Shown here one piece after another: positions 47,530 to 58,900 of a stretch of DNA of 64,000 nt; position 1 is the stretch's first letter; each line of letters opens with the position of its first letter. This DNA comes from an uncultured Nostoc sp. (GTDB lineage Bacteria; Cyanobacteriota; Cyanobacteriia; Cyanobacteriales; Nostocaceae): contig NZ_CALMFY010000188.1 in NCBI RefSeq assembly GCF_937863485.1, positions 1 to 64,000 of the forward strand. Direction: 5' to 3'. The notes beneath the pieces are model-generated. The model made no database searches. It was given only the letters and a program-made list of their open reading frames with translations, and was not told the origin of the DNA. The position numbers were made by a program, and so were the translations under genes.

Positions 47530-50500
47530 ATGAAAGTAGAGAACATCGAAGATATATATAAACTCTCACCTACACAGCAGGGATTACTTTTTCATACCCT
47601 CTACGCTCCTGATTCGGGTATATATTGCGATCAATATAGAATTGCTTTCAAAGGAAATCTCAATCCCTTAGCTTTTGAGCAAGCTTGGCAGCAAGTAGCA
47701 AAGCGACACTCGGTTTTGCGTACTTCATTCTTTTGGGAAGAAGTAGAAGAACCGATGCAAGTAGTGTATGGACAAGTAGCACTGCCATTAGAAAAATATG
47801 ATTGGCGGGGAATAAATTCAGTAGAACAAGAACAGAAACTAGAGGCTTTTTTAACAGCAGATAGAAGTCGTGGTTATCAACTTTCCGAAGCACCTTTAAT
47901 GCGCCTTGTCTTAATTCGGATGGCTGACGAAGTTTACCAATTTATCTGGAGTAACCATCACATCCTCTTTGATGGCTGGTCGCGGTTTGTTTTATTCAAC
48001 GAAGTCTTAGAAATATACCAAGCATTAAATAATGGTAATCAAATTAATTTAAAACCAGCTTTTCCTTACCGGAAATATATTGCTTGGCTGCGGCAGCAAA
48101 ATTTATCTGAAGCAGAGGCATTCTGGCAGCGGTCACTTCAAGGAGTAACAGCACCAACACCGTTAGTAGTTGATAAATTAATTAGCAATATATCTAATAT
48201 TGAGGAATATAGTGAGCAGCAGATTGAATTATCTCTAGCAAATACAGAGAAACTCAAATCTGTAGCCAGGCAATATCAATTAACTCTTAATACCTTAGTG
48301 CAAGGAGCTTGGGCTTTACTTTTAAGCCGCTATAGTGGAGAAGATGACGTTATTTTTGGGGCTAATACTTCTGGTCGTCCGGTAAATTTAACAGGAGTAG
48401 AATCAGGAGTTGGTTTATTTGTTAATAGCTTGCCAGTACGGGTACAGGTGAATGAGGATGATTTCCTGATCCTTTGGTTAAAAAAACTCCAAGCTCAACA
48501 AGCCGAGGCACGTCTATATGAGTATAGTCCTCTGGTGCAAGTTCAAGGATGGAGTGAACTACCTAAGGGCGTGCCTTTATTTCATAGCTTGATTGCCTTT
48601 GAAAACTATCCTGTAGATGCAGCATTGCGTAAAAGAAACAAATCCTTAGAGATTGCGGATTTTAGCGTAGTTAATCGGACTAACTATCCTCTGAGCGTCA
48701 TTGTAATACCTGATGAAAAATTACTGCTGAAGATAATTTGCGATCGCCGCTACTTTGATGATGCTACCATTACTAGAATGCTAGGACATTTGCAAACTTT
48801 GCTAGAAGGCATGGCTGCAAATCCAGAACAGCAGTTAAAAGATATACCTTTGTTAACCCAGACTGAGCAACATCTGTGCTTAGTAAAGTGGAATAATACC
48901 CAAAAAGAATATCCCCTACATCTTTGTCTCCATCAGTTAATCGAGGCGCAAGTAGAAAAGGCACCGAACGCAGTAGCAGTAGTATTTGCCGATCAGAAAC
49001 TTACTTACCAAGAATTAAATAACCGTGCTAATCAACTAGCACAATACTTACAAAAACTAGGTGTCAAACCAGAAGTACAAGTAGGTATTTGTGTTGAGCG
49101 TTCCTTAGAAATGGTTGTGGGACTGCTGGGGATTCTCAAAGCTGGTGGTGCTTATGTACCAATAGATCCAGAGTATCCACAACAGCGGCAAGCCTTTATG
49201 CTGCAAGACTGTCAAACCACTGTGCTGCTAACTCAACAGAAATTCCCAGCTTCTCTACCTGAACACCAAGCTCAAGTTATCTGTTTAGATACCGACTGGA
49301 AAATCATTGCTCAAGAAGCTAACAATAATTTAGTTACGAATATTGCATCAGATAACTTAGCTTACGTGATTTATACCTCTGGTTCTACAGGTCAGCCCAA
49401 AGGTGCGATGAATACTCACGCAGGGGTGTGTAACCGCTTGTTGTGGATGCAAAATACATACCAATTAACTGCTAATGACCGGGTATTACAAAAAACTCCT
49501 TTTAGCTTTGATGTCTCTGTATGGGAGTTCTTCTGGCCGTTGTTAGCAGGTGCGTGTTTAGTAGTCGCCCAACCAGGAGGTCACAGAGATAGTAACTATT
49601 TAGTTCAACTCATTGCCAGAGAGCAAATTACTACACTGCATTTTGTCCCCTCGATGCTGCGACTATTCCTACAAGAACAGGAATTAGACCAGTGTGATTC
49701 TCTGAAACGGGTGTTCTCTAGTGGGGAAGCGTTGCCCTTTGATTTACAACAAAGTTTCTTTGAACGTTTGCAGGCACAACTGTACAATTTGTATGGCCCG
49801 ACAGAAGCCGCAATTGATGTTACAGCTTGGATTTGTCAACGTCATAGTAGGGAAGCAATCGTTCCCATCGGTTCGCCAATTGCTAATACTCAAATTTACA
49901 TATTAGATGCTCAGTTGCGGTTAGTGCCGGTGGGTGTACCCGGTGAAATGTACATTGGTGGCGTAGGTTTGGCACGGGGTTACTTTAACCACCCAGAACT
50001 CACCGCAGAAAAATTTATACCTCATCAATTTAGCGATCGCCCAGACGCAAAACTATACAAAACTGGTGATTTAGCCCGCTATCAACCGGATGGTACTATT
50101 GAGTTTCTTGGACGTATTGACTACCAAATCAAGCTGAGAGGCTTACGTATTGAACTGGGAGAAATTGAAGCAGTATTATCACAGCACCCAGCAGTACAAC
50201 AAAACGTTGTAGTAGCGCGAGAGGATGAGGTTAAAAATCAACGTTTAGTTGCTTATGTAGTTCCGAATTCCCAAACTGACAGCTTAAACTCACTATTACT
50301 AACAGTTAACAACGATCAAGTCTCGCAATGGAAAACAGTTTTTGATAAAACATACAATCAAACATCTGAAGAACTTGAATCAATATTTAATTTTCTCGGG
50401 TGGAATAGCAGTTACACAAACCAGCCAATTCCAATCAACCAGATGCGCGAATGGTTAGAGCAAACAGTTGAGCGCATTTTGCACTGGGAACCAAAACGAG

Positions 50501-53500
50501 TATTAGAAATTGGTTGTGGAACTGGTTTGTTACTATTTCAAATTGCTCCTCATACCGAGCAATATTATGGTACAGACCTGGCATCAACTGGTTTAGATTA
50601 TATTAGTCAGCATCTCCAACTACCGCAGGTGAAGCTTGAGCAAAGAACCGCCGATAACTTTGAAGGCATAGAAGCTGGTTCTTTTAACGCAATAGTTTTA
50701 AATTCTGTTGTTCAATATTTCCCTAATATTGATTATCTGCTGCGGGTGATTGCAGGAGCAGTTGAAACTTTAGCTCCAGGTGGCTTTATTTTTCTAGGCG
50801 ATGTGCGGAATCTACTGCTTTTAGAAGCTTTCCATACATCTGTACAACTGTATCAATCTCCAGCTTCACTATCTGTCACTGAACTTAAACATCGGGTTCA
50901 AAATCGTATTGACCAAGAACAAGAATTGTTAATTGAGCCAGCATTTTTCATAGCTTTGCAACAGCATTTACCCCAAATTAGTCATGTACAAATCCAAATA
51001 AAGCGTGGTCAGAATTGCAACGAAATGACCAAGTTTCGCTATGATGTGACTTTGTATATTCATGCTGATGAAGCAAAGTTAGAAAGGGGAATACAAGCAA
51101 TTTATTGGCTAGATTGGCAGCAAGCAGAATTAACTATAGATGATATCCGCCAATTACTAGTAACAAGCAAACCAAAAATATTAGGATTGCGTAATGTTCC
51201 GAATGCGCGTGTTATTGGGGATATTCAAGTTTTAGAATTACTAACTCAAGAATTTAATAATGTTGGTGAGTTGCAAGCGATTTTAGATAAAAATCCTCAT
51301 ATTGGTATAAATCCAGAAGAATTTTGGTCATTGGGCGAAGAATTAGCTTATATCATTAATATTCAGTGGTCAAATTTTAGTATTGATGGCAGTTACGATG
51401 TAGTTCTGGTAAATCGTAGGGCAGAATCACCAACTATTATTCCTGTTTCTCCTGAGAAATCTATTGTTCTTAAATCTTGGGATGCTTACGCTAATAATCC
51501 ATTACAAAGAAAATTAGCGACTAATTTAGTACCACAATTACGCCGTTATCTGGAAGAAAAGCTACCTGATTACATGGTTCCGGCTGCTTTTTTAGTATTA
51601 AAAGATTTACCACTTACATTTAATGGTAAAGTAGATCGCAAAGAACTCCCAGAACCAGGTACAGTACGTCCCGATTTACCAGAAACTTTTATGGCTCCTC
51701 GCACCGCCATAGAAACTAATTTAGCCGAAATTTGGTTACAGGTATTAGGGCTAGAACAGGTAGGAATTCACGATAATTTCTTTGAGTTGGGTGGCGATTC
51801 AATTTTGAGCATTCAAGTGATCGCAAAAGCAAAACAAGCTAATATTCAACTAACTCCCAAACAGTTATTCGATTATCCAACCATTGCTGAATTAGCAGTT
51901 GTTGTGAACACCACCCCAACCCAGCAAATCGAACCAGGTGCCGTTACAGGTGCGGTTCTTCTCACCCCAATTCAACACTGGTTTTTTGCCCAGGAATTAC
52001 TCGACTCTCATCACTGGAACCAGGCTGTATTACTGAAGTTGCGACAAAAACTGGAACCTACATTATTAGCAAAAGCAGTGCAGCAATTGTTAATACATCA
52101 CGATGCTTTACGCTTGCGATTTGAAGACACTGCATCTGGTTGGCAACAAGTTAACGCTGCACCTGATGAAGTTGTGCCATTTTTCTACACAGATTTATCA
52201 GCAATACCAGCCAGTGAGCAATTATTGGCAATGGAAAAAGCAGCGACACAACTGCAAGCTAGTCTAAATCTGGATAAAGGGCCGATACTGCGGGTAGCGT
52301 TGTTTGATTGTGGCGCACAACAGCCCAGTCGCTTGTTATTTATTATTCACCACTTAGCAGTTGATGGAGTTTCTTGGCAAATTTTACTCACAGATTTGCA
52401 AACTGCTTATCAACAACTTAGCCGAGATGAATTAATCTCTCTTCCTGCTAAAACTACCTCTTTTCAAAATTGGGCTTATCGCTTACAAGAATATGTCCAA
52501 TCATCGGAACTTAAGCAGCAAATGAATTACTGGTTAACAGCATTACAGCAACCTGTCTCGCCTTTACCAGTGGATTATGCTGATGGCAATAATACAGCGG
52601 ACTCAGCTTGTACTACTACTATTTCTTTAACTGTTGAAGAAACTCAAGCTTTATTGCAGCAAGTTCCTAAAGTCTACAAAACTCAAATTAATGATGTGTT
52701 GCTTACCGCCTTAGTGCAAGCTTTTGGTGAGTGGACTGGTGAATATTCTCTGTTACTCGATTTAGAGGGACACGGGCGAGAAATGCTCTTTGCAGATGTA
52801 GATTTGTCCCGAACTGTTGGTTGGTTTACATCTCTATTCCCCGTGCGTCTAGATTTAGGTGCATCTCTGGAACCCGGAGGGGCTTTAAAGACAGTCAAAG
52901 AGCAATTGCGTCAAATACTTAACAATGGCATTGGTTATGGGGTAATGCGCTACCTTAGCACTGAACCTGAAATTCAAGCCCAATTTGCTGCGTTGCCGCA
53001 AGCAGAAGTATTGTTTAACTATTTAGGTCAACTTGATGCAACTCTCACTGAATTATCGATATTTGAATTAGTACTTGACGCGGTTAGCAATACTCGCAGT
53101 TTGAGAGATAAACGCAGTCATTTATTAATAATGAATGGCTTTGTCAGTCAAGGGAAATTAAAGTTGAGTTGGGCATACAGCACAGCAGTACACCAGCCAT
53201 CGACTGTAGAAAATTTAGCCCAAACATTCTTATCGGCGTTGCGATCGCTCATTGCTCACTGTCAATTACCAACAGCAGGCGGTTATACTCCTGCCGATTT
53301 TCTCCTTGTCAAACTCAATCAAGCAACTCTCGATCAGTTAATTGGTAGTGACTATCACCGCATTGAAGATATCTATCCCCTCTCACCGATTCAGCAAGGT
53401 TTGCTATTTCACACCTTGTATGTACCAGAGTCGCAGATGTATTTCGAGCAGTGGAGTTGCAGCTTGCATGGTAATTTGAATTTAGCCGCTTTGCAGCAAG

Positions 53501-54774
53501 CATGGCAACAAGTGATTCAGCGTCATCCTGTATTGCGGACGGTGTTTAATTGGCAAAGTCTTGATGAACCAGTGCAAATTGTCCGGCGACAAGTAGAATT
53601 ACCTTGGCAACAGTACGATTGGCGGAAGTTATCGCTTAGTGAGCAAACACAACAGCTAGAGAAATTTTTAGAAAGCGATCGCCACATCGGCTTTAATCTT
53701 GCTGCTGCGCCAGTGATGCGCCTGACGCTAATTCAAGTTACTGATAATACCCACTACTTTATCTGGAGCCATCACCACATTCTTATGGATGGATGGGCTG
53801 CGGCGTTACTGCTCAAAGAAGTTTTTGAACTGTATCAGGCTATAAATCACGCTGAAAAAATAAATTTACAACCAGCCCGCACCTACCGCAATTACATCGC
53901 TTGGTTACAAAAGCAGGATATGCACCCAGCAGAAGCTTTTTGGCGAGGGATGCTGCAAGGATTTACTACGCCTACACCAGTTTTACCCAAATACCAAACT
54001 TCCAACCCAGATGGTAGCTATAAGTTGCAGGAAATCCGTCTCTCAACAACTACATCAAACGCTCTCCAAACTCTAGCACGTCGACATCAAATCACCTTAA
54101 ACACCCTTATACAAGGAACTTGGGCTTTATTACTAAGCCACTATAGCGGTGAATTGGATGTAGTTTTCGGTTCTACTGTTTCCGGTCGTCCAACTACATT
54201 GGAGGGTGCAGAATCGATAGTCGGACTATTTATTAATACTTTGCCAGTCAGAGTACAACTAAAAGCTGATGAGTTGTTTTTCTCTTGCTTGCAGCAGGTG
54301 CAAAATCAACAAGTACAAGTGCGCCAGTACGAACACAGTTCTTTAGTTAAAATCCACAAATGGAGCGATATACCGCAGAACTTACCTTTGTTTGAGAGTA
54401 TTGTGGTATTCCAAAACTACCCTTTATCTCCTTCCTTACGTCAAGGATTCACAGATGTAACACTGGGAAATGTGCGTGTTGCGGTTTCGAGAAATAACTA
54501 TCCCTTAACGTTGAGAGTGAGGATAGAAACTGAGTGGCTATTGCAGATTCTTTATAGTGGCGATCGCTTTGAAGCTAAAACGATTACCAAGCTTTTTAAA
54601 CACCTAGAAATACTATTGCAAAAAATCATAGAACAACCTACTACTAAATTGAGCAAGTTATTAGCAATACTAGATGCAGATGAAAAACAACAACAGCAGC
54701 AAAAAGAGCAAGAATTAGCAACATCTAGTCTTCAAAAATTAAAGTTTGCCAAACGTAAGGTTATTTCGGGGTAA
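47530..54774 (+). CDS. NRPS: C-A(Ser)-nMT-PCP-E-C
   Basis: 2,414 residues, five bases after the previous stop. The first C domain opens YKLSPTQQGLLFHTLY and has NHHILFDGWS (142), the type that follows E domains. The A domain has YTSGSTGQPKG at 615 and specificity residues D-V-W-H-F-S-L-I-D-K, a serine-type code. An N-methyltransferase is inserted (LEIGCGTGLLLFQ, about 993) before GKVDRKEL (1365). The PCP has GGDSILS (1420) and the E domain HHLAVDGVSW (1607). A second C domain (about 1943-2380; YPLSPIQQGLLFH, HHHILMDGWA) ends the protein without an A domain and must act on the next module in trans. Predicted product residue: N-methyl-D-serine. Confidence 0.95.
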   Translation: MKVENIEDIYKLSPTQQGLLFHTLYAPDSGIYCDQYRIAFKGNLNPLAFEQAWQQVAKRHSVLRTSFFWEEVEEPMQVVYGQVALPLEKYDWRGINSVEQEQKLEAFLTADRSRGYQLSEAPLMRLVLIRMADEVYQFIWSNHHILFDGWSRFVLFNEVLEIYQALNNGNQINLKPAFPYRKYIAWLRQQNLSEAEAFWQRSLQGVTAPTPLVVDKLISNISNIEEYSEQQIELSLANTEKLKSVARQYQLTLNTLVQGAWALLLSRYSGEDDVIFGANTSGRPVNLTGVESGVGLFVNSLPVRVQVNEDDFLILWLKKLQAQQAEARLYEYSPLVQVQGWSELPKGVPLFHSLIAFENYPVDAALRKRNKSLEIADFSVVNRTNYPLSVIVIPDEKLLLKIICDRRYFDDATITRMLGHLQTLLEGMAANPEQQLKDIPLLTQTEQHLCLVKWNNTQKEYPLHLCLHQLIEAQVEKAPNAVAVVFADQKLTYQELNNRANQLAQYLQKLGVKPEVQVGICVERSLEMVVGLLGILKAGGAYVPIDPEYPQQRQAFMLQDCQTTVLLTQQKFPASLPEHQAQVICLDTDWKIIAQEANNNLVTNIASDNLAYVIYTSGSTGQPKGAMNTHAGVCNRLLWMQNTYQLTANDRVLQKTPFSFDVSVWEFFWPLLAGACLVVAQPGGHRDSNYLVQLIAREQITTLHFVPSMLRLFLQEQELDQCDSLKRVFSSGEALPFDLQQSFFERLQAQLYNLYGPTEAAIDVTAWICQRHSREAIVPIGSPIANTQIYILDAQLRLVPVGVPGEMYIGGVGLARGYFNHPELTAEKFIPHQFSDRPDAKLYKTGDLARYQPDGTIEFLGRIDYQIKLRGLRIELGEIEAVLSQHPAVQQNVVVAREDEVKNQRLVAYVVPNSQTDSLNSLLLTVNNDQVSQWKTVFDKTYNQTSEELESIFNFLGWNSSYTNQPIPINQMREWLEQTVERILHWEPKRVLEIGCGTGLLLFQIAPHTEQYYGTDLASTGLDYISQHLQLPQVKLEQRTADNFEGIEAGSFNAIVLNSVVQYFPNIDYLLRVIAGAVETLAPGGFIFLGDVRNLLLLEAFHTSVQLYQSPASLSVTELKHRVQNRIDQEQELLIEPAFFIALQQHLPQISHVQIQIKRGQNCNEMTKFRYDVTLYIHADEAKLERGIQAIYWLDWQQAELTIDDIRQLLVTSKPKILGLRNVPNARVIGDIQVLELLTQEFNNVGELQAILDKNPHIGINPEEFWSLGEELAYIINIQWSNFSIDGSYDVVLVNRRAESPTIIPVSPEKSIVLKSWDAYANNPLQRKLATNLVPQLRRYLEEKLPDYMVPAAFLVLKDLPLTFNGKVDRKELPEPGTVRPDLPETFMAPRTAIETNLAEIWLQVLGLEQVGIHDNFFELGGDSILSIQVIAKAKQANIQLTPKQLFDYPTIAELAVVVNTTPTQQIEPGAVTGAVLLTPIQHWFFAQELLDSHHWNQAVLLKLRQKLEPTLLAKAVQQLLIHHDALRLRFEDTASGWQQVNAAPDEVVPFFYTDLSAIPASEQLLAMEKAATQLQASLNLDKGPILRVALFDCGAQQPSRLLFIIHHLAVDGVSWQILLTDLQTAYQQLSRDELISLPAKTTSFQNWAYRLQEYVQSSELKQQMNYWLTALQQPVSPLPVDYADGNNTADSACTTTISLTVEETQALLQQVPKVYKTQINDVLLTALVQAFGEWTGEYSLLLDLEGHGREMLFADVDLSRTVGWFTSLFPVRLDLGASLEPGGALKTVKEQLRQILNNGIGYGVMRYLSTEPEIQAQFAALPQAEVLFNYLGQLDATLTELSIFELVLDAVSNTRSLRDKRSHLLIMNGFVSQGKLKLSWAYSTAVHQPSTVENLAQTFLSALRSLIAHCQLPTAGGYTPADFLLVKLNQATLDQLIGSDYHRIEDIYPLSPIQQGLLFHTLYVPESQMYFEQWSCSLHGNLNLAALQQAWQQVIQRHPVLRTVFNWQSLDEPVQIVRRQVELPWQQYDWRKLSLSEQTQQLEKFLESDRHIGFNLAAAPVMRLTLIQVTDNTHYFIWSHHHILMDGWAAALLLKEVFELYQAINHAEKINLQPARTYRNYIAWLQKQDMHPAEAFWRGMLQGFTTPTPVLPKYQTSNPDGSYKLQEIRLSTTTSNALQTLARRHQITLNTLIQGTWALLLSHYSGELDVVFGSTVSGRPTTLEGAESIVGLFINTLPVRVQLKADELFFSCLQQVQNQQVQVRQYEHSSLVKIHKWSDIPQNLPLFESIVVFQNYPLSPSLRQGFTDVTLGNVRVAVSRNNYPLTLRVRIETEWLLQILYSGDRFEAKTITKLFKHLEILLQKIIEQPTTKLSKLLAILDADEKQQQQQKEQELATSSLQKLKFAKRKVISG

Positions 54775-54776
54775 AA

Positions 54777-55829
54777 ATGTCTATTAAAAGACCTAGTATA
54801 AGTAATATCAGCCGTAAATCGATTATTCTATCACCAGCAGAGTTAGTTAAAGTAGATTTTTTGCAATCTGGACAACTTTTGCCGTTAGTGATTCAACCTA
54901 CAGTTGATGGTTTAAATTTAATCACTTGGGCGCAGAATCACCGCAAGTTTATTGATGAAAATTTGCTCAAGTACAGAGCGTTGCTATTCCGTAACTTCCA
55001 TATCAATACGCCAGAATTATTTAATCAATTTGTTAATGTTAGCTCTAGTGGTGAGTTATTAGAATACCGTGATCGTTCTTCACCACGTCATGAAGTTGGT
55101 GATAAAATTTACACATCAACAGACTACCCTGCCGAGCAAAGTATTTTCCTACATAATGAGGGTACTTATTGGTTAACTTGGCCACTTAAAATTTACTTTG
55201 GCTGTTTAATTGCAGCACAACAAGGCGGGGAAACACCCATTGCTGACTGTCGTAATATTTTTCAACGCATTCAACCCCAAATTCGGGAAAAGTTTATCGA
55301 AAAAAAAGTATTATATGTTCGTAACTATAATGATGGTTTTGGGCTAACTTGGCAGACTGTTTTTCAAACTAGAGATAAAGCTGTAGTAGAAGAATATTGT
55401 CGTAGAAACAGTATTGAATTTGAATGGAAAGCAGGCGATCGCTTACGGACTCGTCAAATACGTCAAGCTGTAGCACAACATCCAAAAACTGGGGAATTAA
55501 TTTGGTTTAATCATGCTACTTTCTTCCATATTTCTACTCTTGAACCTACATTTAGAGAGGCTTTATTAGCAGAGTTTAAAGAAGAAGATTTACCTAATAA
55601 TACTTATTATGGTGATGGTTCAAGCATTGAACCAGAGGTTTTAGAAGAATTACGCACAGTCTATCAGCAAGAAATGGTTTTATTTTCTTGGCAAGAAGGA
55701 GATTTATTAATGTTAGATAATATGTCAATTGCTCATGGTCGCTCACCATTTTTTGGTTCACGTAAAGTTGTGGTGGGAATGGCTGATCCATTCATTAATC
55801 CAAATATAAAAATACCAAGATATTCATAA
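54777..55829 (+). CDS. Freestanding Fe(II)/2OG beta-hydroxylase (TauD/SyrP-like)
   Basis: 350 residues, paralogous to the oxygenase half of the 40426-43044 protein. Iron ligands are His126 and Glu128 (LHNEGTYW) and His320 (IAHGRSPF). Conserved blocks include QQGGETPIADCR, LYVRNYNDGFGLTWQ and NNTYYGDGSSIEPEV. The two copies differ in the loop after the first ligand pair (SSHLHCFP versus GTYWLTWP), which fits different substrates. It starts two bases after the preceding NRPS and is followed by a module beginning with another degenerate C domain, so it probably hydroxylates that module's PCP-bound residue at the beta carbon. Confidence 0.93.
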   Translation: MSIKRPSISNISRKSIILSPAELVKVDFLQSGQLLPLVIQPTVDGLNLITWAQNHRKFIDENLLKYRALLFRNFHINTPELFNQFVNVSSSGELLEYRDRSSPRHEVGDKIYTSTDYPAEQSIFLHNEGTYWLTWPLKIYFGCLIAAQQGGETPIADCRNIFQRIQPQIREKFIEKKVLYVRNYNDGFGLTWQTVFQTRDKAVVEEYCRRNSIEFEWKAGDRLRTRQIRQAVAQHPKTGELIWFNHATFFHISTLEPTFREALLAEFKEEDLPNNTYYGDGSSIEPEVLEELRTVYQQEMVLFSWQEGDLLMLDNMSIAHGRSPFFGSRKVVVGMADPFINPNIKIPRYS

Positions 55830-55914
55830 AAATCTCCCTTTCTTCTCTCTCTCCGTTTCTGCGGTTCTTTACAAAAAATCCAAACAATTACTTATCAGGA
55901 ATAAATTGATAGTT
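55830..55914. other. Short spacer inside the NRPS operon
   Basis: This is the only gap of size within the operon. It contains CTCTCTCTCCGTTTCTGCGG, a common cyanobacterial intergenic repeat, and CAGGA upstream of the next start. It could host a minor internal promoter, but none is recognisable. Confidence 0.4.
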
Positions 55915-58900
55915 ATGCAAATACTCAACAATACATCGCCAATAGAAAATGTCGTCGGTTATCGAATGTCGCCACAGCAAGAGCATTTATGGAGATTAAA
56001 GTCCATTACTCAAGATAATCATTATATTGCTCAGTGTGCTGTTTCTATTGATGGCAAACTGGATGTGGAGATTCTTAAGAAGTCTTTACAGGATGTTGTT
56101 AATCAACATGAAATTCTCCGCACGAGTTTTCAATGTTTACCTGGAATGGCAATTCCGTTACAGGTAATAGCTGATAGCCAGGATATTTCAATTAATTATT
56201 ATGATGGTAGTGATTTTGATGCTGAAGAAAAAGATAATAAAATAGACTTATTTTTGACTCGGCATAAATTTAATAATTCCAATTTATCACAAATAGATTT
56301 AATTAAATCAGTACCTAATCAGCATATATTACTTGTAAGTTTACCAGCCATGATTGCTGATGCAATTGGTATTCGTAATTGGGTACATGAAGTTAGCCGC
56401 TCCTATACAACTAATATAAATAATCAACAATCATCTGATGAAGTGTTACAATATGCCGATATTGCTGAATGGCAACATGAATTACTAACAGCAGAAGATG
56501 TTAATTTAGGCAAAGCTTACTGGAAACAACAAGAGTTTCCTAATTTATTTGATATTAGGCCTCCTTTTGAGAAAAAAGTTGCTGAAGATGTTGTAGTATT
56601 TGAACCAAAAACTTTTAGACTAGAACTTGGTAAAAATTTTTTAGTTGATATTCAGAATATATTGCAAAAACCAACTGATTCATTAGCTGATTTTTTATTA
56701 ACTTGTTGGCAAATTGTTTTATGGCGAAATCTTGATAAACCTGACATAGTTGTCGGGAGATTATATGATGGTCGCAAACATCAGGAATTACAAGCGGTTA
56801 TTGGATTATTTGCTAAATATTTACCGCTTGCATCTCATTTACAGCCAGATTTATTATTTAAGCAATTATGGCAACAAGTTCAAGAATCGGTTAGTCAAGC
56901 TCATCAATGGCAAGATTACTTTTCTTGGCAAGAGTATAGCAAGAATTTGGCTATTGATTTCTTGCCATACTGTTTTGAATTTACAGAGCAAGCACAGCAA
57001 GCATCTGTCGATACATTAACATTTAATCTATACAAAGAGTATGCTTGTATTGATAGGTTCAAACTTAAACTATCTTGTATTCGTCAACAAGATGATTTAG
57101 TTGTTAACTTGTATTATGATGCTAAGTTATTCCCATTAGAGGATATTCAACGTTTAGCAGCACAATTTCAGCAACTATTGTCTAGTGTTATTTATAATCC
57201 CGATGCTGCGATTAGTGAATTAGAAATTCTAAACGATTGCGAACTTCAACAAGTACTGTTTGAGTTTAACAATACCCAAGTTGATTACAATCGCTCTCAA
57301 TTAATTCATCAGCTATTTGAGGCGCAAGCAGAAAGCGTACCAGATAATATTGCTGTAGTAGTTAACAATCAGCAATTAACCTACCGTGAATTAAATGAAC
57401 GTGCTAATCAATTAGCTCATTATCTACATAAATTAGGTGTTCAAGCAGAAGTATTCGTAGGAATTTGTGTAGAGCGTTCTTTATCAATGGCTATTGGTAT
57501 TCTTGCTATTCTCAAAGCAGGTGGGGCTTATGTACCATTAGATCCAACCTATCCATCAGAACGCTTACAATTTATCCTGCAAGATACCCAAACACCAGTA
57601 TTATTAACTCAGCAATCTTTGCTGCAAGATTTACTAGAAACTCAAGCAAAAATTATTTGCTTAGATGCTGATTGGGAAATTATTGCATCTGAGAGCCACA
57701 ATAATCCTGCTGTGGCGATGACATCTGCCAACTTAGCTTATATTATCTATACTTCTGGCTCTACAGGTAAACCTAAAGGTGTACAAATCACTCATCAAAA
57801 TTTAGTCAACTCTACACAGGCGCGGCTGAATTATTATCAAGAACCTGTTGGTAGTTTCTTGTTACTTTCCTCCTTTGCTTTTGATAGTTCTGTCGCTGGG
57901 ATTTTCTGGACACTATGCTCTGGTGGAACTTTGGTATTTCCCCAAGTAGGTGGAGAGCAAGATATATCATATTTGCTCAATTTAATTAGCCAAAATCAGG
58001 TAACTCATTTATTAAGTTTACCTTCCTTATATAATGTCATTTTAGAGCAAGCAAACCAACAAGAATTAGTTTCATTACGTAGTGTGATCGTTGCAGGTGA
58101 ATCTTGTTCAGCAGAATTAGTGATTCGTCATTTAGAAAAACTTCCCCAAGTAGCTTTATTTAACGAATATGGGCCCACAGAAACCACAGTTTGGAGTACT
58201 GTTTATCATTGCTGTTCGCCAGAAATAGGAAATTCAGTATCTATTGGTCGCCCAATTACGAACGCACAAATTTATTTACTTGACCGTAATTTACATCCTG
58301 TTCCTTTAGGGGTGGCTGGTGAAGTATATATTGGTGGCGATGGTTTAGCTAGAGGTTATTTGAACCGTCCTGATTTAACAGCAGAACGTTTTATTAGGAA
58401 TCCTTTTGAGGAAGTAGAAGGAAGTCGTCTGTATAAAACTGGTGATTTAGCCCGCTATTTAGCAGACGGAAACATAGAATTTCTGGGTCGTATTGACCAG
58501 CAAATAAAAATTCGCGGTTTCCGGATTGAATTAGGCGAAATTGAAGCAGTCTTAAAACGAAATCCTGCTGTTGACGAAGTTATCGTTGTCGCTAGAAGTG
58601 AGAGCAAGAGTTATTTCCAGAATGAGGATAGTTATATCGATCCAAAAAATACGGAAATTTTAGTAACCAAAATATTGTCACTTGGTCAAGAGTATGCTGA
58701 ACAACATTTAGCAGAAATAGAGAAATTATCTGAAGATGAACTAGAAATAATACTGGCACAAGAAATCACAGGTCAAGATGTCAAAGAAATACTAGTTAAT
58801 TCTGCCGTGGAAAATCATAGAAGCCGCAGATTAAGACAATTTTCCAACTTTTATATCTGCCTGGAAATTGATGAAAATTTTATTAATCCTCCGCAAAAAT

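Noticed and set aside
32554-53503. Numerous antisense open frames of 60-110 codons inside the NRPS/PKS genes
   Set aside because: They are shadows of strongly coding frames with conserved motifs on the forward strand, and none shows a recognisable domain.
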